Shown here: piece after piece, positions 37,383 to 50,315 of the stretch | How the letters are laid out: the number at the start of each line of letters is the position of its first letter | How positions within the stretch are numbered: position 1 is the stretch's first letter | Origin: Polytrichum commune | Taxonomy: Eukaryota > Streptophyta > Polytrichopsida > Polytrichales > Polytrichaceae | Direction of reading: 5' to 3' | Assembly (NCBI GenBank): GCA_950295325.1 | Contig: OX485804.1 | Span: 59,800,533-59,864,532 of the forward strand | DNA: 64,000 nucleotides | Translations under genes and position numbers: made by a program | The notes under the pieces: model-generated | Told to the model about the DNA's origin: nothing | Databases searched by the model: none | The model's input: the letters and a program-made list of their open reading frames with translations, nothing else

Positions 37383-37617
37383 TTAACGAACTCGGAGCAC
37401 GAACATGATTCAAATACCTATCCAAAAGTTAGTATACTTTTTACTTCACAGGCTCTTTCTGTTATAGACAACAGAAGCAATATGTACTTGCGTAACTGCT
37501 TGATGCATGATGGTTTGGCAATGAAGAAAGGTGAGGTGGAATTATTTATCCTCCTGGAAAATTCAAGAGCTGGTCTTCTATCTTCTTACAGATAACAATC
37601 TTCTCCCCTCACACCAA

Positions 37618-38134
37618 GGGCCACTTCACACACGAGCCAAGAGCCACGAGCCAAGAGCCATGACCATGAAATTGTAAGAGCCCAAAAGAAAGTGTCCAAA
37701 GGCCGTCCCAACACACCTCCAAAACCATGTAGCGTGGTCACGGATCCTCAAGTGTAGTGTGAAGTCATATGTGATTGGGCCCTCAACCAAATGCTATTTC
37801 AATGAAATTTTATTCATGTGGGTCCTCACATATGATAAAATAGAAGAAATCAACGGTTAGGAGTGTTCGGAGTGCCATGGTCTCCCAGTTTCTTGTTAGG
37901 CCTACCTCCAAGAGGGCGGTTTTTTCTAAAATAATCCAAGTGACCATGAAACATGATCCATTTGATGCCATGTAGGTATCCCATGTAGACTTTACATCCA
38001 TCTTGCATTCAAATACTATGTTGGTCCCTCAAGTGTGGTGTGAAGCGAACTTGGACCGGCTCCACCTTTTCCACCAATGAGAGTGCTTGACGTGCAATGG
38101 TCACGGGCTCTAAGTCTCGTGTGTGAAGTGGCCC
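37618..38134. mobile_element. TIR element, GGGCCACTTCACAC ends
   Basis: 517 bp. Left end gggccacttcacacacgag, right end ctcgtgtgtgaagtggccc (19-bp perfect inverted repeat), followed by further partial symmetry (agagcc, atggtca). The flanks are CAA on the left and TAA on the right, so a one-base-diverged 3-bp TSD is possible. Short direct repeats (cacgagccaagagc) occur in the left arm. Confidence 0.82.
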
Positions 38135-38139
38135 TAACT

Positions 38140-39360
38140 TAAGGCCAGTTAGACTACAATGGATAAATGCATTGGTTGGTCAAGAATTTCAGCCCAAGAT
38201 GAGGTCATTCAACCCTTAGATATTCAAGCAACCCGAAATGGGTCGCCACCTAATATTCTATTGGGTTAGCGACCCACTAGGCGACAATCTGCATGGATGG
38301 AAGGTGTCTACTAGTGTAGGGTGGTTCCCACTATCATGTGAGTCAGAATAACATTTTATATCTCATACTCCAAGCATGTTGGGTTTTTTTGTTAGGTTGG
38401 CACTGTTTGTTTTCAGAGGCGGTTCCATGTGTCGCTAAAATGTAGGAGCCAAATTTAGGAGCCAATACCTTTCACATATGATGCCCAATTTGGGTGGGGT
38501 TTTTTTCCTTTCCCTTGAGAACAAGGTGATGATTGTGCACAACTTGACCAAGTGGATTTGGGGAAAAAGAACTCAGTACACATGTTGTTTGCTCCATGAA
38601 AAAGGGGAAGTCTCTCAAAATGACCTCATGTGATCCCTTCAACTTTGAGGGTGACAAACTTCATCTAAATTTGCTCAACAATACCCAAATTTTTGGGAGT
38701 AGCTCATTTGTCATCCACATAACATATTATGGCAAAGCTACCAACTTTCTAGCATGACCAAAATGTCATGGAACCAATTTTTTATGAGATTCCTCTAGTT
38801 GCCTTCTGAGTGGAGGCCCTATTCATATGTTAACCCGACCTAGCAAATGTGGTCCAGTCGACTTTAATTTTTCACATTAAAAATGTATGGTAGCCTAGTT
38901 CACATCCGTATGGTTCAATATGAAGAAAACATAATCTATTTCGTTACATAACAAAAACAACATGAACACTAGTGTTGGAGGTGCTTGAAAATGGAATGTG
39001 AAGGCTTGAGCATTTAGGAGTAAAAGCAACGGTTGGTATGGCGGACAAGATGGAAAAAATCAATAAATAAATGTCTCAAGTTGGAGTTCTCCAAAGGTCA
39101 AGTTTCTTGTCATAGGGTTCGAGGTTGCCCTCTAGAGAAGTATCCTAGCAAAAAGTGTTGCCATGTTGGCAACCATATCATTTTTTAATCTAAGCTTGAA
39201 GTTCTCCATAGGAGAAGTCTTGGCAGTAGCGTAAACCCTGGCCAGTAAGGAACCCATTTTGTAGTCTATCATATTGTGCCATTCTTTTAAATTCCTTGAC
39301 CGGTGCACTTCTTCACCTAGTCTAAACCAACCCTTATTGTATGGCCAAATTACCGTATAT
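38140..39360. other. Anonymous DNA, no gene seen
   Basis: No feature recognised. Confidence 0.5.
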
Positions 39361-39364
39361 GAAC

Positions 39365-39545
39365 GTACCTCTCATTCATCCAACATAAAAGGCTTGAAAT
39401 AATATGCAACATGGAGGTTTTCATTTTTAGTTGATTTGACACCATAATTAGCTATAAGACCCCAAATAAGCCTACTTGACGTCATCTAAGATGAATTAGA
39501 TACGATATGAGGCTCAAGTTCTTGTGTTGGATGGACGAGAGGCAC
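39365..39545. mobile_element. Small TIR element (MITE), family M1 copy 2
   Basis: Left end gtacctctcattcatccaac, right end gttggatggacgagaggcac. It is homologous to 17760-17912. Confidence 0.65.
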
Positions 39546-39724
39546 GCTCGTATTCAATAATTTCCTCTATCCCAAAACACATTGATGTAAGGTGGATTTA
39601 CACTAAGATGCGTGTGCCTTAAATGGTTATCTTCTTCTTCTTTTTCTTCTTCTTGTTAAAAGACCACTTCTTTGAAAATATGAAATATGTAGTTAGTATA
39701 AGATGATTATTAATTCCAAATTTA

Positions 39725-39965
39725 CATATCAGATTGCACAAGCAAATACACATACACAGAGGCATATGAACAATGTCTAGAGTAAGATGGTTTTTCATTT
39801 TAATTTACCTCTTTGATTCATACAATGCATATGGAATATCTCAATTCCCACTTCCCACTTCCCACAAATCATACAGGGTTATTCAAACCTTATTCATTCA
39901 TACAATTCTAATAATCACAATCATATGACTATGAGCACTCTTCCATACTCCAACTTTGTGAATAA
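39725..39965. repeat. Direct repeat flanking the copia remnant, left copy
   Basis: Matches 44015-44260 in order and orientation (agattgcacaagca, acaatgcatatg, ttcaaaccttattcattcat). Could be the remains of the two LTRs of the copia-like element. TG/CA ends were not located. Confidence 0.6.
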
Positions 39966-40486
39966 TCAAAGGATTACAATTTCATTGCTTTTGATAGGGA
40001 TTGTTGTTTTTCATTCGTAAATACCATATTTCTGAATGACATGATTTCACACAACTTTAAAGTATGATAGAAAATGCCTCATTTGCATTTTCTACAAAAT
40101 GTTGGGAAATTACGTGGTTCTTCCACCATTTTCCAACTATTGGGTGCTCCTTTGAGGGGTATCTTCACTCCTCTAAAGGTTACCTCTCTTTGTGAACACC
40201 TAGTGTTGGTTGCATTCCCTCGTTACAATTGTTGTATGATAGAGATGTTGAGAAACACCCTTTACTTGTTGGTCTTTTTTTGCCTTATTGAATTGCAACT
40301 TGGTTACCTCCCACTTGCTCCTCAGTATCTTCACTATGACCAAATAAAGGTGATTTGGAAGATTCGTCCACCCAACCACCATGGGAGCTTCATTTCTCCT
40401 ACTTGGACGCATCCCCAAATTATTCCCAATACTTGCACTATACTTTATGAATACAACATTTCTCATGGGTCATACTCTGTAATCAA

Positions 40487-41006
40487 CTAATTTGTCGGCT
40501 TGTTCTTCAAGGTGTGAATTAAGTGTTGGTACGAGGGTGACTCAAAGTAAAAAAATTGATCCGCAAGTGCCTTGACATTGTTGATGTGGTCCAAAATGTC
40601 ATCACCTTCTCTCAATTTCCACGTGAAGAATTTTTGGCGAATAAATTTTTTTGTTAACAAACTCATTATCTCATGAATATTGCAAAGGGCCTTCAATGTC
40701 CCCATTGGTCTTGTGCAACTCCTAGTTTACGCAAGTTGATTGTCTGCCTAGTTGAGCACAATGAAGGACATTACCTTCTTGATACACATTTTGTATTTTT
40801 TTTAAAACTTTGGGATCAACATTGAAAGGTGGAACTACCTCAAATTCATCCATAATGCCCCAAAGGTCTACGGAAGCTAATCCCATCTTTATTTTAATCT
40901 TCCAAAAATTGAAGTTCTTTCCATTAAACTTGTCAATAACTCTAGCACTCTCACCCTCGAGTGATGCCATTTCATGCTCAAAAAATTGGATATAATCTCT
41001 AATCAC
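40487..41006 (-). pseudogene. Ty1/copia gag polyprotein remnant
   Basis: Two minus-strand frames. The first (41006 to 40722) has FNGKNFNFWKIKIKMGLASV then DLWGIMDE. The second (to 40487) has LCNIHEIMSLLTKKFIRQKF, FTWKLREGDDILDHINNVKA and LADQF. This is the order of the copia-type gag (UBN2/Retrotran_gag_2) domain. The two frames are separated by stops and a frameshift, and there is no protease, integrase or reverse transcriptase downstream in the sense direction. The element is defunct. Confidence 0.85.
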
Positions 41007-41039
41007 TCAAATTAGACCTTTTTACGCGATTATATGCAC

Positions 41040-41518
41040 TCAACCACTTCACAAGCCTCGATCAATCCCTCTTAAACTTAATAAGCCTCTTTTAGATTCA
41101 AATGTGTCTTTGCACCTCAATCCACTCAAATCGGGCCCTTTTGCTCTCAAATGTATTTTTGAATGTTCGATCATTCAAGCCATACCCTTTTGCCTAAAAT
41201 GTATTTTTGCACACTCGATCCACTTAAGTCATATGTTTTTGAAGTACAATAAGTTTTTTTGCTTTCAAATGTGCATTTGCACTTTCAATCTATTAAAGTC
41301 AGATCCTTTACACTTATTTACGTTTACACTTATACACATAAACCTTCTTGGTCTCAAATGTGCCTTTGCACCTTCGATCCACCCAAGTCATATCAATCTG
41401 AACCTAAATGAATCATCCTTCTCTCAAATGTATTTTTGCACCTTCAAATCGTGCCCTCTTCAACTATATTGTACACTTGCACCATCAAACCACTCAAATC
41501 ATACCCTCTACAACTCTA
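41040..41518. repeat. Degenerate ~60-bp tandem array, left part
   Basis: Repeated words ctctcaaatgtatttttgca, cttcgatccactcaa and tcataccctctt. The array continues at 43258-43790. The solo LTR sits inside it. Confidence 0.75.
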
Positions 41519-43257
41519 TGTGAGCCCAAAAGCATGTGCCCACATGAGTTTTAAGCTTGGGATTGATTAATAATTGAGTTTGGATTTATTATTACTTTAT
41601 AAAAACATAAAAAGAGTGCAAGCTTTAAGTTTTGATTAGGGATTGTGTGAGAGGGGGTTGGTTGATACCTTGTGTTGGAAACATTAGTTGGAATTAGTTA
41701 GTGATAGATTTTAGGTAGTGTTTAAGAAGTGAGGTTGCAACCTCAAGGTGGAAGCCTTAAAGGCTGGGATCTATTGTTTGAATTAGGCCAGTTAGTATTC
41801 GTTTTGGGGGCTTGAGGAGGCTGAGTTCGGGCATGAAGTCGTTACGGTGGATGGGGCCCCACTGGAATTCCGGATCTGGGGAACCGAGGGGTCCCCTGTT
41901 TCAATCAAAAACGTTGTCTCTTAGAACTCTCGGGGGAAGACGGTAAGGGGGCTAGGACGCTGCGGCGGCTGGCCGAAGGATAGAGAAGGGAGGCGGCTGT
42001 TGAAACCATCGGCGAGGCTTGAGAGCTGGGTTGGTTACTGCGACGAGGCGAAGCTGCTGATGATTGAGCCAACAAAGAGTTGATATGAGGCGGAGACACA
42101 ACTGGGGAGGCGAGAGCTAAAAGGAATCCGCCCAAGGGCGGCAGGCGGCGGCATTGCTGCTGAAATTGGCTAATCCATCCCCGAAGAACTCACGAAGCAA
42201 GGGCAGTCAACAAGTAACTCATTCAAGGACGAATTGGGGGTGAAAAGTAATCAGGGCAGGTAGCGAGCTCATGTGCATGTAATTGAATTAATGCGGAGTG
42301 GGATTCATCCAGGAGAGGTCACAGTGTGAAATCCGAGGGAGGAGGCTAGATGGGCGTTGCATTGTTGGAATCGGTTAAGTCCAAGAAAGATTGCCCGACA
42401 ATGCGGCGGGGTCGAGCCTACTTCGGCGTTTAATTGTTCGAGTAAGGAGAATCGAATTCAAGGGTGGCTGTGCCGTTTAAGAGCGGTCCGCTAAGAAGAT
42501 CTGGCGGTGTTAGCTGGGATCCAGCAAGGAGCATGCGGCAGCCTCGGCTGCGAGAGAATTGTGATCACTTTGTGACGGGTTGGGGGCTGGTAGATTGGAG
42601 GGTCATACGACCAGGAGAGAATCCATGTGGTTAGGGGCAACCTGCCGAGGCCCTGGAAGCAAAAACCATGGCAGTTGACGGGCACGACGGGCATTGACGG
42701 GCTCTGACGGGTTTAGAGCCCACTCGAACAGCGTGAATTCACAACCAGCTGGCCGAGACTGAGGCTTGGAAATCAATTCAGGGGTTTAGGGGATTTGTAT
42801 TAGGGGCTCCCGGGCTGGGAGTAGGTAGCAAAAGAACAAATGGTTAGGGGGTTGGGCTTAAATGTTTCATTTGAGGCTAGTGGATTAGGGTGGGGGTCAA
42901 GTTAGTGGGAGGAGTGAAGCTTGGGTTTAGGAAAGGTAGTTAATTAGGTTAGAGGGATGGTGATTAAGCTAATCTAGGGAAGGGAAAGGCATGTGTTGAT
43001 AGTAAGATGTGCACTTGACCTAACTGGAAGTGTACTGAATTGTTTAGGTGGTTCTGAGTGTGTGATGGGCACAAGGTGTGAAGTATTTTTCAATACTGAT
43101 TACCTTGTGTCCCATTAATAAAGAGTGTGGTTCTTTTGACACATCTATCAATGATTGGGGCGTGGACCCGACACTTGAGAAGTAAACCGAAGGCATGTGA
43201 GCCCTGGATCTCCGCCTGGACTAGGACGCAACTAAGGGTGGGGGTTTAGGGCTCACA
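41519..43257 (+). mobile_element. Solo-LTR-like element, family L1 copy 2
   Basis: 1739 bp. Begins tgtgagcccaaaa and ends tttagggctcaca: TG...CA with 9-bp inverted ends. Flanked by identical 5-bp ctcta (41514-41518 and 43258-43262). The interior is GC-rich (41880-42780) and contains aataaag near 43119, a possible polyadenylation signal. Related by its ends to 18206-19983. No gag/pol belongs to it here. Confidence 0.78.
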
Positions 43258-43790
43258 CTCTAATATGTATTTCACTTCTCATACCACTCAAATTAAGCCC
43301 TCTTCAATTCAGACATGCCCTTGCACTCCCAATACACTCAAATCAAGTCCTTTTAGGTTCAAATGACCTTAATATCCTCAAATGAGCATAATTGCACTTA
43401 ATAACCCCAAATTATGTTATCTTTAATTCAAATGACCTTAATACCCTCAAACGTGTTGAATTGCACTCGACAACTTGAAATCATATCCTCTTAAAAGTCA
43501 AATGACCTTAATACCCTCAAATGTGTATAATTGTACTCGACAACCTTAAATCATATCCTCTTACTCTCAAACGATCTTAATACACCCAAATAAACATAGT
43601 TATACTCAAACAACTCAAGTCAAGTCATCTTCAACTCAAATGACTTTTAATACCCTCAAATACACACAATTGCACTCAACCAACTCAAATCAAGTCATCT
43701 TCAACTCAAATAACCTTCAATACCCTCAAATATGCACAATTGCATCAAATATGCATTCAAGCATTAGAAACACTTGAATCAACACTTACA
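43258..43790. repeat. Degenerate ~60-bp tandem array, right part
   Basis: About seven units with aatgaccttaataccctcaa and ttgcactcgacaac-type words. It is the continuation of 41040-41518 across the inserted LTR. Confidence 0.8.
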
Positions 43791-44014
43791 ACCTCCGAAT
43801 GCACTTGTACACCTCCAATGCTTTATTCTTCAAACCTCCAAGCACCAACCAATGCTCCAAATGTTCACCAATGCATGTCCAACATGAAGCACCTTTAAGG
43901 CTCCTCCAAACACTAGAATCACTCAAGATCCGCCCTCTAACCAAGTAGCAATCAAATCTCAAACTCTAGAACTTGCGTGAGTGGGCCCATAACCTTTTGA
44001 AGTATAATAGAACT

Positions 44015-44260
44015 AGAAATTAGATTGCACAAGCACATACACATACACAAAGATATATGAACACTACTTGGAGTGAGATGGTTCTCTCCGCTCCTTGGCT
44101 TGCCTTTTATTGCATTTTTTCTCCTTGGTTTGTACAATGCATATGAGTTATCTCAACTCTCACTTCCTACAGACCATATAATATTATTCAAACCTTATTC
44201 ATTCATATAACTCTAACAATCACAATCTTATGACTTCGAGCAATTTAATTGTCCAACTTC
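44015..44260. repeat. Direct repeat flanking the copia remnant, right copy
   Basis: Partner of 39725-39965, about 4.29 kb apart. Confidence 0.6.
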
Positions 44261-44519
44261 AACAATAGCATATTTTCTCATAATATTCGGAGGTCATAGG
44301 AATATCTCAATCATGACCAATGTGAGCATTCTTGTGCTCATTAAATGGTTACTTAAGTCCCCACCTCAATTAAGATCATTATTAAGGCTAGGTTGGTTAT
44401 CATATATTGACCACACCAAATCTAATTTTTTTATCACATACTTTTCTAGTATTTCTTCTTGGAACCGCATCAAACCACATACCACTCAAATATGGGTGAT
44501 CTAACAAAAAAATTAACCT

Positions 44520-45830
44520 AATAAGGGTTGTCCTTAAGGTGTAGGACCAAAGAAACTCCAAAATCAACCGATCCTATTGGTTGAGAACTGTCGCGCACCT
44601 CTCCATGAGGAGCGCCTGAAACACCATGGGCACAAGGAGGACCCCGGAGTGACACCCGGGACTTGTGGTGTTGTTGGTGAGAGGGCCCAAGTGATCCTAG
44701 TGTGGGTGAGGGCCCCGGGTGTTGCGAACGCCTCCCACCCACGGAGACTAGGATGGCACGAGGGTAAGGCCATGAGGTATGCGAAGCTTATGGCATGTAG
44801 ATTCTAGAATGCTCAAGAACACCTCAATCGGAGGTGGGAGCTAGGAGTTATGGCAATTTGAGTGGGGCGTTGTCCTGGGACAGCGCCCTGGTACAACAGT
44901 GGCCTGGGAGTGGCTCCCGGGACTGCCAAGATTTGAACATGCATAACTTCCTTAATACTTGCCCAAATGGGGTGAGTGAGAAGCTCATCGGCATCTACGT
45001 GAAACGTAGATGTTGATGGAGTGGTTTCTTGTTAGCATCAGACATCATACCAGGAAGTTATGGTGTTCTGAAGCTGTTGGGGGCTTCAAGCCCCAACGGC
45101 TAAGGGAAAATGTCTACTTGGCTCCAACTCTTGGTAGAGAGACAAAAGGTTTCTTGACGGTAGGGTAGGGGCCGTGCCTAGAGTGCTAGAGGCTTATATG
45201 GGTGAGGTGGTGTGGCCTCACCCACCCGAGGCCGAACGGCACATCCTTCATGGTCATTGGCCCAATGTGAGGGTTGTTGTAGTGTTGCTCCGGCAACGCG
45301 ATGATCAACATAAGATTGGACTTCCATGGATGGAAGTCCACATCTAAGAATTGGTTACCGATTAAAGCGTGAGTCCCGAAAAAGCAAAGTAGGAGGATTG
45401 GTTCCCTTCATATGAACTATAAGGTCCGGGGTAGGAGGAGCTAACCATTAGCATGGCGGAATGCGAAGGGTTAGAGCTTGTGACCCTTGCTAGAAATGAA
45501 AATGATTAAGATGGTTAAAGGGAATTAGCAAGGGTTGCGACAAGAACGAATTTTGGGACCCAAGGAGTTTACAGTAGGGTTTGGGTGTGATGAAGTGATG
45601 TCAAATCTTAGTCATTCTCACTCAAGAAAATAATCCTCATAGTTTGGGAAACAAATCTTCAAACTTGGGTTGGTTCTTGAATATGAAAGTAAGGCTCCTT
45701 AAGTATAGGGGGAGGCGATGAGGGGAGGGTTTTTCAACAACGAAGGGCCATGAGCCCAAGGGGAAAGTCCAACATTTTCAGAAAGCCCTCCCCTCATAGC
45801 CTTCCGTTGGTTAAAACACAAAGGAGATTC
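44520..45830. other. GC-richer anonymous segment, possibly a decayed LTR
   Basis: Higher GC than its neighbours, with motifs such as acacccgggacttgtgg and gctcccgggactgcc that form a loose repeat, but no TG...CA ends or TSD were found. Short frames show no domain. Confidence 0.35.
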
Positions 45831-46749
45831 ACGTGGCATGTTGCATTGGGTTTAGGTTAATTAGTTTGTATTAATCATGTGTTTAATATCCTTAGAGAAT
45901 TGGGCATAGAGCAACAAGTATCTATTTGAGGCCCAAACACCTTGAATCCCATATCATCCACCTTCTTCATGACAATGACCTATACATTTGACCTTAGATT
46001 ACATGTTACTTGATCTCATTATAAGGTATCTTGGGGGGTGCACTCATTGTTAGAAACATGAACCATGTGCATGCATGACAAGGAAATAAAAACCCCTAAT
46101 ATACAAGATTTCCCCTCTTCAAACTGATGTACATACAAATACGTGGCTAGGAAATCCCTTGGAATACATACACAAGTAATAATTAAATAAATAATATAGA
46201 CCCGATGATATGTATACACCAAAAAGATCATGTGAGAAATATGGCTAGAATACTCTTAGCAATACATATTTAATTATCATTGATGAGACCATTGAACTCT
46301 TAATCATCCATTTGATGTAACTCATACAAATTTTTTTTTATAATATGAGTCATTATAGCGAATGCAATGAAATGACTTCATTTGGACCTCTTGTTAATTA
46401 CCCACTTAATTATAATTGACTATGGGCCTAAAGATGCAAATACAACCATAGTTCTATGAATAATATGGTTAGTATATTTATAAAGCTAGAATAAATAATA
46501 CATGTACCTTATGTTTTATTTTGTAACCCCTAAGCACCAAAAATATCCCTTTTATGCATCCATGTGAGTCCATACATGACACATTGAGTCCACCCCCGAG
46601 TAAAGTATGTAATTGCCCACTTTGGGACATAAAATAAGGTTCGAACTAGGGCCATTATCAAAAGGAGGTGTTTCTATCATAGCTAAGTTTGTACCTATGT
46701 TCATGACGAGAACTTACATGTGGGTGCACCATAGGTTTGTAATAAGAGA

Positions 46750-46787
<38 letters not shown>

Positions 46788-49180
46788 TGTTTGTTTGTTT
46801 GTTTGTACATTGACATGTCATGTCTGTTCACCACCCCTACCCATGGCCGTGTGGACACGGGGGGGGGGGGGGTAATAATGAAGAATCTGCTGGAATGTGC
46901 ACAACAATGTGATGTTTATTGAATTTGGCATCCATCTTATCACCGATGAAATCCAACTTTGAGGCAAACCAAACAAATGTGTTGCACTACTATTTCTTAA
47001 AATCGCCATTAGTATTCATTGTGAAATATGTAGTTGTCGGCTTTGAGATCAAAAATAGATGTTGGAATGGGACCAATAACAAACATAGGTGTTTCTACCT
47101 TATCTTATATAAATAAGTGCATACAAGTATTTACAAATGGAAAACTCACATCTCAAGCGGTACATGATGGGTTTGTGATAAAGAAAGTGTGTTGGAATGT
47201 GTACAACCAAATATGAAACTTTGTATAGTTGAACCACCTATTTTTTTATTAGGAACCCATTGGGAATTTATGGGTGCCATAATTTTGATCTAGTTGGGAC
47301 TCAATATATCAGCAAAAACCAATAGTGTCATAACACATGTTCCTATTTTGAGTGCTTAAGTTAGGAGGAATGAGCGGTTATGATAGACTCTCGACATTGG
47401 TAATGTATTTGAGCCAATTTTTGGTTTCAAAAATTTAGAATAATTTCAATTCAAGGAATAAAATTATTGAAGAATGTGTAGTGCTCCTTATTTCTATCTT
47501 CCTACACGGGAAGAAATTGCACTACCTTTTACTTCTCCATATGTGGCGCCAAATATCTTAATTGATTGGTTACGGGTGCCTCTACTCTAATAAATGGCTT
47601 CCATCTTGTTACCAATGAAGTTCAATCCTATGTAAATAAGTAAGTACTTACTACTTACCTTCCTACAGTGATGAAAGCTTACAATCACATGGTGCAGGGT
47701 AGTGCTATCATGTGAGCGATGAGTGAGGAGTGGTAACATGTGAGCAATGAACAAGAAAATGTCCATGGTCTTACATACACTAATATCATATAAACGTTGA
47801 GTTTTTTCTAGGAAGTGTATTTGGACGCACATAAGATGATATTATATGTTTGCTACTACCCAAAACTCGAGCTTGTAATTCATTGAATTCACTTTTTGCC
47901 AAGTCTATGACCCCACCACTACAGTCCAAAGGAAGAAGTTAAAATACCAAACATTGGTTGATACGCTTGAAGATGCCAGACAGTATATAACACTCACCAT
48001 CCTCTCAACATGCATTCGAGGATGCATACACATAAACAACATCACCAACCTATTTGAATAATGCTACATCCTTTTACTACGCATACATGCAACAAATCCA
48101 TCTAATAGCTATCCAATACCACCCTACTCATGCTCAACAAACTTAAATTGAGAAACCACCAACAACTATTACTCCCCATCTAAGCAAACACTAAAACCAC
48201 ATACACACAATGAAATCCCAAGAATGAATTATATGACATGATGCCTAAACCTAGTCAATTAGCTCATATTGAGGGATAGAACAACCTCATGGAGACACCC
48301 CCGACAATTGAACCCAATTTAGGTTGCAACAAGTTAAGACACCATGCCCTTACAACACCTGCACTTGAGATGCACAACACTACTAGACAAAATTTCATAT
48401 TTCCGCTGATGGGTTTATAGGGGCTCCCATCATTGATACTAATAAGGACCTCCTCCGACATGAGCCAATAGCACTTGTCACAGAGCCTTGCTCAATAATA
48501 AATATGCTCCTAATTCACATATGAGCTCACGGCTATGATCAAGTTGAAGCATCCGTCATTCATTCCAACACTTGCGGTTGGCATTGTTCTCTCTATGTGT
48601 CTTTGTCTCTATTTTTGTTGTATTCATAACTTTTAAACATTTGTCATTCAGGTATGCAATTTCAAAATGAAGTCATTGTGTTAGAATTATGTAGTTAGTG
48701 CGCCCCGTAAAATTCAATATTGACAATTGGAATCCCAACACATTGAATTCCAAAATTCCATTTAAACATAGCAAAAGCTTGACCCAAATATTGAATGAAA
48801 TGGAGCTATACATGAGGCTTGACTTGTGGACACAAAACCATCTCCATTAATCGTTGTTTGTTCAAACAAAGATGAAAGCAAGAACATGAAAATAAAATCA
48901 AACCCAAATCAACAATTGTCTATGACCTGCTATGGTCACCATCATTTTATTTTCCCTCCTCTACCTCGTCATCTACAAAAGGATTACAAACCCTCCATTT
49001 GGACCTTTGATGGACATGTGTCAAGGTGGCCGGCATAACTATAGCAACATTCTTTGCATGTAAAGGACGCAACATCAAGTTGGGAGGTGATGAAGCCTTT
49101 GTTGTCATGCTTATGTTGACACCAAAATAAACAATTACATGCATGAACCATACAAGATTGAACACACAAGCTGAGATATT
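45831..49180. other. Anonymous AT-rich DNA with microsatellites
   Basis: (AT)n at 46751-46784, directly followed by (GTTT)n to about 46806, and a G run at 46859-46872. Family C repeat words (gaaatatgtagttgtc, tctaccttatctta) occur at 46990-47120 and 47585-47700. No gene recognised. Confidence 0.6.
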
Positions 49181-49192
49181 AAATGCAATGCC

Positions 49193-49475
49193 TTACTTAC
49201 TTACTTACTTACTTACTTACTAATTTAAGATCGCTTTGCCACATTCCAAATAAGTTCATTATCATTTGCGAGGTTGGTAGAGTGAGGCATACTTCCACAT
49301 GTCACAAGAGGATTAACATCATACAAAGGAGCCAATACTACCTCAAACATAGTAGAGTTGCCTCCAGTTCCAACAAAATGTCAATTGCTACACTTAAAAA
49401 TATCATTAAACCCCCTTGGAAACCACAATGAACACCGTCCATTGGCAAGGTCCCCCCCCCCCCAAAAAAAAAAAA
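49193..49475. repeat. (TTAC)n and C/A homopolymer runs
   Basis: (TTAC)n at 49193-49221, a C run at 49452-49463 and an A run at 49464-49475. Confidence 0.9.
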
Positions 49476-49720
49476 CGAAGAACATGTTCCAAAATTGAAA
49501 TGATTAAGAGACAATGGTTGCAATCATTCGTGGATACATAAACATCAAGTGCGACAACTCCAGGTTTAGTTAATGCCTTGATGAATACTTCTATGGATTT
49601 AAAGTCTTTATCTTGTCTACCTCTCCAAAGGACACCTTTGTTCATCAGTTGATTATCAATTGTGGTTAGATTAAGGGAAATGTCGGTGATTTCCACATCC
49701 ATTTTGGAACCGGGAGGGTG
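49470..49720 (-). pseudogene. Weak methyltransferase-like coding trace
   Basis: The minus frame reads QLMNKGVLWRGRQDKDFKSI, then FIKALTKPGVVALDVYVSTN. The pattern R-x-x-x-K-x...F...K-P-G-x-V-x-L-D-x-x-x-S-T is reminiscent of the FxGxxK plus motif I region of N4/N6 DNA-methylase-like proteins. It is short, lacks other motifs, and runs into tandem repeats. Could be coincidence. Confidence 0.2.
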
Positions 49721-50315
49721 TTTTCCAAGTGTTCGGGCATTTTTCAAAACCCTTGAAAAAACCTTGGGAAGTGTTGGAGGTTTCATATTTTAAGAAATTT
49801 CAATTATTTTTATAAAATCTAGGACCAACATTAGTGGCTCCAAAATGTTGGAAAACACCCTCTTGGAATTGGGTAGGTGTTTTTCAAGTTTTTGGACATT
49901 TTTCAGAAGCCATGAGAAAACCTTGGGAAGAGCTAGGGGCGTCATTTTAAATTATTTTTGAAAACATTAAAAGAATTTGGAACCAACATTGATTTCAGAG
50001 TGTTGGGAAAACCCATCTTGGCATCGAGAGTGTGTTTTTCATACATTTGGGCAATTTTCAAAAGCCTTGAGAAGGCCTTGGGAAGCATTGGGGGCATCAT
50101 TTTTAAAGAATAAAAAAAAATTTAAAAAATTTGAACCAACTTCAATGCTTCCAAAATGTTATAAGACACCCTCTTAGCAACTAGAGGACGCTTTTCGAGT
50201 TTTGGGGCAAGGCTTTGGGAAGCTTTGGGATGTCATTTTCTAAGAATTTAAAATAAAGTAAAATAAAATATGGAACCAACTTTAATGTCCCCAAATGTTG
50301 GAAACCACCCTCTTA
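49690..50315. repeat. ~155-bp degenerate tandem repeat, four units
   Basis: ccttgggaag recurs at 49762, 49921 and 50076, and a variant at 50212. Each unit also has ccaaaatgttggaaa, caccctctt and tttttcaag. Confidence 0.85.

Noticed and set aside
40074-40490. Plus-strand 138-residue ORF
   Set aside because: It lies antisense to, or just beyond, the copia gag remnant and contains no recognisable domain. Likely a shadow of retroelement sequence.
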